Assembly (NCBI GenBank): GCA_963974105.1
Contig: CAXBBG010000001.1
Span: forward strand, 62,001 to 126,000
Reading direction: 5' to 3'
DNA from: UBA2136 sp963974105
Lineage (GTDB): Bacteria; Pseudomonadota; Alphaproteobacteria; UBA2136
DNA length: 64,000 bases
Part shown: positions 25,327 to 32,411 of the stretch, in pieces
How positions within the stretch are numbered: position 1 is the first letter of the stretch
How the letters are laid out: each line of letters starts with the position of its first letter
The notes under the pieces: generated by a model
Database searches by the model: none
Told to the model about the DNA's origin: nothing
Seen by the model: only the letters and a program-made list of their open reading frames with translations
Translations under genes and position numbers: made by a program

Positions 25327-27120
25327 TTAAGCAGGTTCAGCCTTCCAATGCCCCGCACAAACATCCACCACATGCAGCTGAACAGAATCGCGGCCCTGCC
25401 ATGAATTTCTTTTTAAAGTTCCGAGAATTGAAATAGGCTTTTTATTCTTTTCTGCGGACAATAAATACGGCCCTATGTCAGTTTCCATTGCTCTAAACGC
25501 GATACCACGGAGCTGTTTACCGCTTGAACTGCTGACACCAAGGGTAACATGTGAGCCATCAGCACCTACTGCTTTTGCAAAGTTGACCGTCACGCCACTT
25601 AAGACAAATTTTGGCTCGTAATGCCCGTTGCCATAAGGCTCTAATTTGTCTAATTCGTCCATCAATTCTAAATTGACACCATCTACCGATATACAGTCAT
25701 CAACTGTCAGTTTTGGAACAAAGATATCTTCTTCGTTATTTTCAATTTGCTTTAAAATAAGCGCACATAATTTATCGCGAAATGCGTCGATAAGTTCGGT
25801 TTTAACACTCAGACCAGCCGCCATTTTATGACCACCACCTTTTATTAAAACGTCATTACAATCAATAATAGCTTTTCCTAAATCAACACCTGTTATACTA
25901 CGCCCCGACCCTTTAGCTTCGTCGCCATTTATAGCAATAATAACTGTTGGGCGATGGAATTTTTCTTTCACTCTTGACGCAACAATACCTATCACACCTT
26001 CATGCCAGCCAGCACCTGCAACCACTAAAGCAGGTGGATTTTTTTGCATTTGTTTTTCGGCTTCTACCATCGCATCAGCTAAAACGTTCACCTCGATAGA
26101 CTTACGCTCTTCATTTAAAACGTTGAGTTTCTCAGCAATATCATGGGCTTCATCGAGATTTGTTGTCGATAATAATTTTGCGCCCATGTCACAATCACTG
26201 ATACGACCACCAGCGTTAATGCGGGGCCCAATCATAAAACCTGCATGGTATGTATTGGGCTTTTCTTCGACACCAGAAATATCTGCAAGCGCCGCAAGAC
26301 CAAGATTGCGCCTTGATGCCATTGCCTTTAATCCCATACCAACCAACACACGATTTGGCCCTAAAAGAGGCACCATATCACACACCGTTGCCACAGAAAC
26401 AAGGTCAAGTAGATACCTATTATCTGGCTCTTTCATGTCTTCATTAAAGAAATTTTTCTCACGCAATGCGCGGGTTAAAGACAGCGCCAAATAGAAGGCA
26501 ACGCCGGCGCCACACAACATAGTGCAGGGAGAATTTTCGTCGACACGGTTTGGGTTGACAAGTGCCACACAGTCAGGTTTTGTGGGTAAAGTTTGGTGAT
26601 GGTCCGTTATAATCACATCTAAACCGATAGATTTTGCATGTGCCATTGGTTCAAAGGCTACCGAACCGCAGTCGACCGTAATCACAACGTTTGCACCCAT
26701 TTTTTTAATGGCATCCATCGCTTCATTATTGGGGCCGTAACCTTCTGTCATACGGTCGGGGATATAAAGCAATGCTTCGATACCAATGGAGCGAAAGTAG
26801 CGAATTAAAAGGGCTGTAGCGCAACCACCATCCACATCGTAGTCACCAAAAATAGCAATTTTCTCTTTATTTTCAATGGCTGTTATTAGGCGTTCAACGG
26901 CTTTGTCCATATCGAGCAAATGGTTAGGGTCGGGCAATTCGGACATTTTTGGCGTTAAAAAAGCCAGGGCCATGTTCACATCGCTAAATCCGCGTGATGA
27001 CAGAATATGCCCTACAATAGGGCTAACGCCCAATGTTTGAGCCAATTTCAACCCTAAACGCATATTGCTATTACGTATACGCCAAATTTTATTGGTCAGT
27101 GAAAACTGCTGTTCAGCCAT
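25327..27120 (-). CDS. recJ: Single-stranded-DNA exonuclease RecJ
   Basis: RecJ degrades single-stranded DNA 5' to 3' in recombination and mismatch repair. The product shows the DHH-family metal-site motifs: IFGDYDVDGGCATAL, VITVDCGS and ITDHHQTLP in the N-terminal half. The DHHA1 motif GGGHKMAAGLSV (about residue 430) and an OB-fold-like C terminus follow. ATG 27120 was chosen because GGGGA lies 7 nt upstream; an ATG five codons earlier has no ribosome site. Length (597 residues) is normal. It converges with the PP2C-like gene, 7 bp apart. Confidence 0.95.
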   Translation of the reverse strand: MAEQQFSLTNKIWRIRNSNMRLGLKLAQTLGVSPIVGHILSSRGFSDVNMALAFLTPKMSELPDPNHLLDMDKAVERLITAIENKEKIAIFGDYDVDGGCATALLIRYFRSIGIEALLYIPDRMTEGYGPNNEAMDAIKKMGANVVITVDCGSVAFEPMAHAKSIGLDVIITDHHQTLPTKPDCVALVNPNRVDENSPCTMLCGAGVAFYLALSLTRALREKNFFNEDMKEPDNRYLLDLVSVATVCDMVPLLGPNRVLVGMGLKAMASRRNLGLAALADISGVEEKPNTYHAGFMIGPRINAGGRISDCDMGAKLLSTTNLDEAHDIAEKLNVLNEERKSIEVNVLADAMVEAEKQMQKNPPALVVAGAGWHEGVIGIVASRVKEKFHRPTVIIAINGDEAKGSGRSITGVDLGKAIIDCNDVLIKGGGHKMAAGLSVKTELIDAFRDKLCALILKQIENNEEDIFVPKLTVDDCISVDGVNLELMDELDKLEPYGNGHYEPKFVLSGVTVNFAKAVGADGSHVTLGVSSSSGKQLRGIAFRAMETDIGPYLLSAEKNKKPISILGTLKRNSWQGRDSVQLHVVDVCAGHWKAEPA

Positions 27121-27467
27121 TATTTTTATCCCCATGAATTAAGTCATCACTATGCCATAATATAGCTATTTTTACAATAATTACAGCGCTTAAAATTAAA
27201 ATGACACCAACAATAGCGTCAGCTTAAAAATTGTCAGAAATGTTCACTTTTAACGTGATTTTAAGCGGAATGAAAAGAGAATCAGTGCGGTATATACCCC
27301 GCATAACGCATGTATATGAGACGTCAAACAGCACATAAGGCGAACTTGTTTTAAATTTTACAATTGATAGGTCGTTTTCAGGCTTAAAAACAAGGAGCAA
27401 CGTAGCACCCAAACAATAGCTTTGGCATTGAAAACTTAACTATCGCAAATCACACAGGCTCAAAACT
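27121..27467. other. Gene-free stretch upstream of recJ
   Basis: No convincing gene here. It must hold the recJ promoter and the 3' untranslated end of the oxidoreductase gene's surroundings. The only notable element is a 10-bp palindrome, GGTATATACC, at 27289-27298. A 62-codon minus-strand open frame (27224-27412) begins with TTG, lacks a ribosome site and resembles nothing known. Confidence 0.4.
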
Positions 27468-28604
27468 TTATTTAAAGCGCGTTATAGATGGCTTAATCGC
27501 CTGCAAAGTCTCATCGCTGAACGTTGATTTTTCACCACGAATGAGCAAGCCTAAATATTTGGCTGCACCTGCGGCATAAGCATAACTTTTACCGTTCATG
27601 CCTGCAGCGATATAAAGGTTTTCATATTTTTCTATCGCACCGACATAGGGGTTTTTGTCAGGCGTGATAGCTGTCGTCACAACATTAACACTGCGCAAAG
27701 CTGCATTTTCTAAACTTTTAACCATTTGTCCCGCACGACGACGCATCCACGCAATCACCTCTATATCTTCTTCTGTTGACCAGGTAGCTTGCGCTGGGTC
27801 CATAGACGCCGTGTACATAACAAGCACACGTCCATTTGGTTGTGATTTAACCAATATATTACCGTATTTTTCGCCGCTGTTTAAAATACAGCTTGGCATG
27901 ATACCTGTTGGGATAAGCTGTAAAACATGGACACGTGCAGGACGTATAGGTAAAGATTCTCCGACTTTACCAAGCAATGTACCGCTCCACACACCCGTTG
28001 CGAATATAAAGTTATCGGCTTCACATTCTTCACCTGTATCGGTGATAACTTTTTTGAGGCGCTTACCCTCTGTTTCTATAATTTCAACCGAGTCACTGCC
28101 CCAAATACGCACACCTGACTGAATAATCATCTGACGCAAACCGTCTAATGCCTTTGATGTGTCAATCGCACCCTCATCCGCAGAATACTTGATAGCATTC
28201 ACTTCTTCTGCCACTAATTTTAAATCTAATTTTTCATGGATCAGCTCTGGGTCATCGATAAAATCAACCTCAAAACCAAGGGCACGCTCTGTTTCAACTT
28301 CTTTTTTGAGTTTTTCAACGTCACCGCCCTTTAAACTAAAACGTGCATATGCGTGGGGCTCATACCCTAAACTCTTACCAAAACCTTCTGCTGCATGTAA
28401 CCATTGGTTTTGACTAAACTGCGCAAATTCAGCGATGGATTCAGGCAAACCCTTTAAAACAATTTCACCCATATTATAACGGGATGAACCTGTATAGAGC
28501 TTGTCAATTAAGCGTACAACTTTCCCGTTTTTTACCTGCTCTAGCGCACAAAAAAGACCGACAACACCGCCGCCAATTATACAAACATCAACTTTTTCCG
28601 CCAT
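27468..28604 (-). CDS. FAD-dependent amino-acid oxidase/dehydrogenase (DadA/DAO family)
   Basis: The 378-residue product starts with a dinucleotide-binding fold (DVCIIGGGVVGLFCALE, about residues 6-22) and ends with the family's C-terminal FAD contact region (NLYIAAGMNGKSYAYAAGAA). This matches the glycine/sarcosine/D-amino-acid oxidase superfamily, with a substrate domain between. Which amine or amino acid it oxidises cannot be decided; D-amino-acid or glycine-type dehydrogenation is most likely. There is no signal peptide. It is a single gene, divergent from folD. Confidence 0.8.
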   Translation of the reverse strand: MAEKVDVCIIGGGVVGLFCALEQVKNGKVVRLIDKLYTGSSRYNMGEIVLKGLPESIAEFAQFSQNQWLHAAEGFGKSLGYEPHAYARFSLKGGDVEKLKKEVETERALGFEVDFIDDPELIHEKLDLKLVAEEVNAIKYSADEGAIDTSKALDGLRQMIIQSGVRIWGSDSVEIIETEGKRLKKVITDTGEECEADNFIFATGVWSGTLLGKVGESLPIRPARVHVLQLIPTGIMPSCILNSGEKYGNILVKSQPNGRVLVMYTASMDPAQATWSTEEDIEVIAWMRRRAGQMVKSLENAALRSVNVVTTAITPDKNPYVGAIEKYENLYIAAGMNGKSYAYAAGAAKYLGLLIRGEKSTFSDETLQAIKPSITRFK

Positions 28605-28643
28605 CTCTACCCCTTTTAAATAACCCCTTTATCATACTTGTGC

Positions 28644-28672
28644 TTGACAGAAGAAACAATGCTTTTTATCTT
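28644..28672 (+). promoter_or_regulatory. Sigma70-type promoter for folD
   Basis: TTGACA (28644-28649), a 17-bp spacer and TATCTT (28667-28672) predict a transcript start near 28679. The ribosome site AAGGA (28688-28692) would then lie about 9 nt from the 5' end, which bears on the choice of the folD start codon. Confidence 0.55.
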
Positions 28673-28703
28673 CTTCATATGACTATAAAGGAATAGAACT
28701 ATC

Positions 28704-29609
28704 ATTCATACACATATACTACGTACCAGACCCTTACATGACCATTTACTTGCACAAGTAAAAGTGGAGTGTTCATTGCTATGCAAAAGCGATATTGCCC
28801 CACACCTGGCTGTTATTCGTGTGGGTGACAATAAAGCATCACAAGTTTATGTCAAAAAGAAAGAAGAAACCTGCCACGCCAACGGTATAGCATTTTCTCA
28901 CATTCATTTACCAAGCAATATAAGCCAGGAAAAACTGCACCTAGAAATTGAAAAATTAAATAATGACCCCCTCATTACAGGTTTGATTATTCAACTTCCT
29001 CTGCCAGAACACCTTGATCGCTTAGAGGCGCTTGACCTGATTAGTGACAAAAAAGATGTTGATGGCCTTGGCCCTAAAAACAGTGGACGCGCCAGCCTTG
29101 GCCTAGGGCGTAAAACAATTTATCCTGCCACACCTCTTGGCATTATGCGCATTCTTGACTGGATTCAGTTTGACGTGAAAGGCAAAGACGCCGTGATGAT
29201 TGGTCGCTCTAACCTTGTGGGTCGTCCGACAGCTGACATGCTGGGCATGCGCGAAGCTACCGTTATGGTGTGCCACAAAGAAACCAAAGATTTAAAAAGA
29301 TTTACCAAGGAAGCTGACCTTGTTGTCGTAGCCACAGGCGTGCCTCACCTTTTAAACGCTGAACACATAAAAGCTGGTGCCGTTGTAATTGATGTAGGCA
29401 TTAGCCCTAACCCGAATGGCGAAAAAAGCATTGTGGGCGATGTTGATACAAAGGCATGTGAGGGCATTGCCAGCGTGATTACACCCGTTCCTGGTGGTGT
29501 GGGACCTATGACGGTGGCTTCCCTTCTCACCAACGTGATTGACGCTGCAAGGTTGCAAAACGGCATGAGCAAAATTGACTGGGATATTCCAACGCTAGAT
29601 ATCTATTAA
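28704..29609 (+). CDS. folD: Methylenetetrahydrofolate dehydrogenase / cyclohydrolase, probable non-AUG start
   Basis: FolD interconverts 5,10-methylene-, methenyl- and 10-formyl-tetrahydrofolate, feeding one-carbon units to purines and fMet. The signatures are clear: ASQVYVKKKEE (catalytic Tyr/Lys), GLIIQLPLPEHLD, DKDVDGLGPKN, VMIGRSNLVGRPTADML and ITPVPGGVGPMTVASLL. The first canonical start in frame is GTG 28764, but homology and length suggest about 20 more residues upstream, and no ATG, GTG or TTG is available there. An ATT at 28704 (or ATC at 28701) sits 8-11 nt after AAGGA and gives an N terminus that aligns with E. coli FolD almost gap-free. The 3' end is certain; the start is inference. 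Confidence 0.85.
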   Translation: MHTHILRTRPLHDHLLAQVKVECSLLCKSDIAPHLAVIRVGDNKASQVYVKKKEETCHANGIAFSHIHLPSNISQEKLHLEIEKLNNDPLITGLIIQLPLPEHLDRLEALDLISDKKDVDGLGPKNSGRASLGLGRKTIYPATPLGIMRILDWIQFDVKGKDAVMIGRSNLVGRPTADMLGMREATVMVCHKETKDLKRFTKEADLVVVATGVPHLLNAEHIKAGAVVIDVGISPNPNGEKSIVGDVDTKACEGIASVITPVPGGVGPMTVASLLTNVIDAARLQNGMSKIDWDIPTLDIY

Positions 29610-29639
29610 AGCGTTGTGAAATATAAGTTAAATTAGATG

Positions 29640-29667
29640 TTGACTTATATTTCCCCATACATACAAT
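29640..29667 (+). promoter_or_regulatory. Sigma70-type promoter for the 149-aa orphan
   Basis: TTGACT (29640-29645), a 16-bp spacer and TACAAT (29662-29667) lie 51 bp upstream of the ATG at 29718, fitting a housekeeping promoter. Confidence 0.5.
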
Positions 29668-29717
29668 TAACACCGTTAAAAAACACCTTTTCTTTTTCTT
29701 TGCTTGGAGGGCATACC

Positions 29718-30167
29718 ATGTCCCAAACATCACCCTTAAACGCTATTGTTTTACCGCAAACCGCCGCTGAATTAAAACTATGTTTAAACACAACCGTTGA
29801 ATACTACAAAACACACGTACCTGAAGTCATTATAGCATTAGACATAGACGTATTAGGAGCGAATAACTCTATTATAGCAGAATATGTCTTACAATTTCAA
29901 AATATGTATAATCTTATTGAAGCTACAGCTATGCCTTGTGCCTCCACATACAATTTTGAAAGTATTTGTTTTGACCCAAACAACTTAAAAGACTTTAAAA
30001 AAGCAAGTTTCATTTTAGAATGTAGCCTCATTCATGCACTGGTCAACCAAACCATTAGCCAAGAAACTTATGATAGTGCGGGTGTTATGCTTTTAAACAC
30101 ACTTCTTTTACCTCTTATGTTTGGCGCAGAAACTGCTGTCAATATTCCACTTTATTCACCCGAATAA
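29718..30167 (+). CDS. Hypothetical protein, 149 aa
   Basis: No family recognised. The protein is mildly acidic and mostly helical, with a more hydrophobic C-terminal third (LLNTLLLPLMFGAE). It has no signal peptide. ATG 29718 is chosen over an upstream TTG (29637) because GGAGGG lies 7 nt before it and the upstream TTG would overlap the predicted promoter. It is flanked by its own promoter and terminator, so it is an independent unit between folD and convergent glmM. Confidence 0.6.
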   Translation: MSQTSPLNAIVLPQTAAELKLCLNTTVEYYKTHVPEVIIALDIDVLGANNSIIAEYVLQFQNMYNLIEATAMPCASTYNFESICFDPNNLKDFKKASFILECSLIHALVNQTISQETYDSAGVMLLNTLLLPLMFGAETAVNIPLYSPE

Positions 30168-30180
30168 TAACGCACGCAAT

Positions 30181-30216
30181 AAAAAAGCCCTTATATAACA
30201 TAAAGGGCTTTTTTTT
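30181..30216. terminator. Bidirectional terminator (149-aa orphan / glmM)
   Basis: Stem GCCCTT / AAGGGC with flanking A6 and T8 runs, between the convergent orphan and glmM genes. Confidence 0.88.
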
Positions 30217-30235
30217 ATGCGTATATGTTTTTTAT

Positions 30236-31621
30236 TTACGCTATTTTTGTTATTTGCGCTTTCATTTCTTCGGCAATTTGCTCTGCGCCTACTTCTACTT
30301 TTTCAGCGCTCTCACCTTCAACCATCACGCGTACCAAAGGTTCAGTGCCACTTTTACGGATCAACACACGTCCGTTACCTGCCATATCCGCTTCAACTGA
30401 CTGAATGGCCGCTTGCACAGAAGCTGCGTTAATAACCGCATCTGCCATTTCTTTATCTGGCAATGTCACGTTCACAAGCTTTTGTGGATAAGGTTCAAAA
30501 CGCTTGCCCAAAACAGATGTACGTGTACTTTCGGCGCGTAGCACCTCTAAAAACTTCAAGGCCGCTAACAAACCGTCACCCGTTGTGGCGTGATCAAGCA
30601 ATATAAGGTGCCCCGACGCTTCACCACCAAAGTTATAGCCGCCTTCAACCATACCTTCCATGACATAACGGTCACCCACGTTTGTACGCTTAAGATGCAT
30701 ACCTTCGCCTTCGAGATATTTTTCTAGCCCCATGTTCGACATTTGCGTGGCAACAACGCCGCCACCCTTTAAGAGACCCTTTTTATTCAAATATGAACCC
30801 ACCGTCGCCATAATTTGGTCGCCATCTAAAATGTTACCCAGCTCATCACAGATAATAAGACGGTCAGCGTCACCATCAAGCGCAATACCAATATCTGCAC
30901 CATGGCTCAATACAGCCTTACTTAAACCTTCGGTATGCATAGCACCACAATTACGGTTAATGTTGTAACCATCTGGCTCGGCACCTATGCGGATAACTTG
31001 CGCCCCCAGCTCCCATAAGATTTTTGGGGCAATTTTGTAAGCTGCACCATTGGCACAGTCCACCACAATACGCATACCTTCTAAGCTAAAGTCGTTTGCG
31101 ACAGCCATTTTACATGACTCAATATAACGCCCCACAGCATCTTCAATACGCACAGCCTTCCCAATTTTAGCCGCATCAACCAGCTCAATTTCACGGCCGT
31201 CCGCACCGTCCATTAAAGCTTCAATCTCAAGTTCCATTGTATCTGGTAATTTAAAACCATCAGGACCAAAAAGCTTAATACCATTATCAGCAAATTCATT
31301 ATGAGACGCACTGATCATCACGCCAAGGTCGGCACGCAACGAGCGCGTTAAGAAAGATACCGCAGGTGTTGGCAATGGACCTACAAGCAATGTATAAAAA
31401 CCAACGGATGTAAACCCTGCTTGAAGTGCTGATTCGACCATATAGCCGCTGACACGCGTGTCTTTACCAATTACAACTGTTGGCCTTACATGTGGAGATT
31501 TTTTCCTAAACAACTGACCCGCTGCTTGACCTAATTTCATTGCAATTTCAATAGACATAGAACTGCTATTCGCGCGTCCTCTTATGCCGTCAGTGCCAAA
31601 ATATTTGCGTTTCAAAAACAT
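30236..31621 (-). CDS. glmM: Phosphoglucosamine mutase
   Basis: GlmM converts glucosamine-6-phosphate to glucosamine-1-phosphate, between GlmS and GlmU in UDP-GlcNAc synthesis. The 461-residue product has FGTDGIRGRAN at the N terminus and the phosphoserine loop MISASHNEFADNGIKLF (about residues 97-113). The metal loop DGDADRLI (about 250) and the C-terminal phosphate-binding SGTEPLVRVMVEGE complete it. Length is normal. glmU and glmS lie 11-13 kb away on the other strand. The upstream region is unusual: a sigma54 promoter, a palindrome and an intrinsic terminator precede the start codon, see the entries at 31691-31892. Confidence 0.97.
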   Translation of the reverse strand: MFLKRKYFGTDGIRGRANSSSMSIEIAMKLGQAAGQLFRKKSPHVRPTVVIGKDTRVSGYMVESALQAGFTSVGFYTLLVGPLPTPAVSFLTRSLRADLGVMISASHNEFADNGIKLFGPDGFKLPDTMELEIEALMDGADGREIELVDAAKIGKAVRIEDAVGRYIESCKMAVANDFSLEGMRIVVDCANGAAYKIAPKILWELGAQVIRIGAEPDGYNINRNCGAMHTEGLSKAVLSHGADIGIALDGDADRLIICDELGNILDGDQIMATVGSYLNKKGLLKGGGVVATQMSNMGLEKYLEGEGMHLKRTNVGDRYVMEGMVEGGYNFGGEASGHLILLDHATTGDGLLAALKFLEVLRAESTRTSVLGKRFEPYPQKLVNVTLPDKEMADAVINAASVQAAIQSVEADMAGNGRVLIRKSGTEPLVRVMVEGESAEKVEVGAEQIAEEMKAQITKIA

Positions 31622-31690
31622 TGCTTTCTTTATTTATAACAATTTGGATGGGCACTATAACACACAAAATATAAAAAGTTAAACGACAGA

Positions 31691-31721
31691 AAAAAACCTC
31701 GCGGGCAACGAGGTTTTTTTT
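31691..31721. terminator. Intrinsic terminator upstream of glmM (attenuator or sRNA end)
   Basis: Stem CCTCG / CGAGG, extended by A6/T8 runs, with loop CGGGCAA. It lies 70 bp before the glmM start codon, between two divergent genes, so no annotated gene ends here. On the minus strand it would stop a transcript starting at the sigma54 promoter after about 76 nt. Confidence 0.85.
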
Positions 31722-31766
31722 GTGTGTGTGCAAGGGATTCTAAGATTAGTGGCTTAAAAACTCTTA
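31691..31766 (-). ncRNA. Predicted sigma54-dependent small RNA or glmM leader RNA (about 76 nt)
   Basis: Counting 12 nt from the -12 element puts the transcript start near 31766; the terminator ends it near 31691. The RNA would have an unstructured 5' part with a pyrimidine-rich AUCCCUUG segment, a CA-repeat stretch and then the terminator hairpin. It either acts as a small RNA or is the attenuated leader of glmM, which follows 70 bp downstream on the same strand. Transcription is predicted, not shown, and no known RNA family was recognised. Confidence 0.45.
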
Positions 31767-31774
31767 CTATGTTT

Positions 31775-31793
31775 ATTGCAATCGCCGTGCCAA
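31775..31793 (-). promoter_or_regulatory. Consensus sigma54 (-24/-12) promoter
   Basis: Read on the minus strand from 31793, the sequence is TTGGCACGGCGATTGCAAT. It matches the sigma54 consensus TTGGCACG-N4-TTGCW at every specified base, with GG and GC exactly 10 nt apart. It points toward glmM with a terminator between. A random match of this quality is very unlikely in a window of this size. Confidence 0.75.
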
Positions 31794-31875
31794 AAAACAT
31801 TGCATTAAAAATCAACAACTTAACAATTCCGCTTCCACATTAAAGTAACAACACAATACAACGAAATCGAGAGCT

Positions 31876-31892
31876 TGTAACGAAACGTTACA
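31876..31892. promoter_or_regulatory. Palindrome, candidate activator (UAS) site
   Basis: A perfect inverted repeat TGTAACG-AAA-CGTTACA is centred about 118 bp upstream of the predicted sigma54 start, the usual distance for a bacterial enhancer-binding protein. It also lies 65 bp before the divergent gene at 31957. A weaker, related near-palindrome (around 31920-31935, TACGTGACGTTA) follows it. Confidence 0.5.
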
Positions 31893-31956
31893 GTAAAGAA
31901 AGAATGTATTACAATTTTATACGTGACGTTATATTAAAATTGAGGCAAAATACAGC

Positions 31957-32409
31957 ATGAACATGAAAAATAAAATCATTTATATCAACTTACACAACAA
32001 GTTAGCACTAAATGAGGCACCCAAAACCTCGCGTGCGTTATTTACACTTTTTCATCTGTCTCTGGCGCAAAGCTATTTTTTTGTTTTTTCTAGCCTTTAC
32101 CCTATCATTGGTATTGTGCCCTCAGTCGTTTTGCTCGCTTTTGAATATAGACGCAAAAATGCCTACACACAAAGCGCTTTTACATTTGCATATAAGCGCC
32201 TTATTTTGCATATTTCAGGCGTTATTTTTACAGGAATTTACCTTGCAATAACAGTCGGTAATATTGATCCTACAAATCAGGCATGGTTCTTGCTATCCTA
32301 TATTATGCTGCCACTTGCAGGGTATGATGCCTATTGCACAAACCGCGGTGGCTTAGGGCTTAACATGATACGCCCTATACAAGAAAAAATAAGAAAAGGC
32401 TTTAACTAA
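31957..32409 (+). CDS. Small polytopic membrane protein, 150 aa
   Basis: Not recognised by family. Three to four hydrophobic segments are visible (about residues 30-60, likely two, then 83-102 and 110-124), with basic loops (EYRRKN) and a basic C-terminal tail, consistent with an inner-membrane protein. Its stop is 2 bp before the start of the EAL-domain gene, so the two are almost certainly cotranscribed and may work together. TGAGG lies upstream of ATG 31957. The palindrome at 31876-31892 lies in its promoter region and may regulate it instead of, or as well as, the minus-strand promoter. Confidence 0.65.
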   Translation: MNMKNKIIYINLHNKLALNEAPKTSRALFTLFHLSLAQSYFFVFSSLYPIIGIVPSVVLLAFEYRRKNAYTQSAFTFAYKRLILHISGVIFTGIYLAITVGNIDPTNQAWFLLSYIMLPLAGYDAYCTNRGGLGLNMIRPIQEKIRKGFN

Positions 32410-32411
32410 GC

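Noticed and set aside
27224..27412. 62-codon minus-strand open frame in the spacer upstream of recJ
   Set aside because: TTG start, no ribosome site, no recognisable domain, and it lies where promoter sequence is expected.
30483..30491. Perfect DnaA box inside glmM
   Set aside because: Single box within coding sequence with no others near it; a chance match. It also shows that one perfect box alone is weak evidence for an origin.
31630..31818. 62-codon minus-strand open frame upstream of glmM
   Set aside because: It runs through the terminator hairpin and the sigma54 promoter; a non-coding reading explains the region better.
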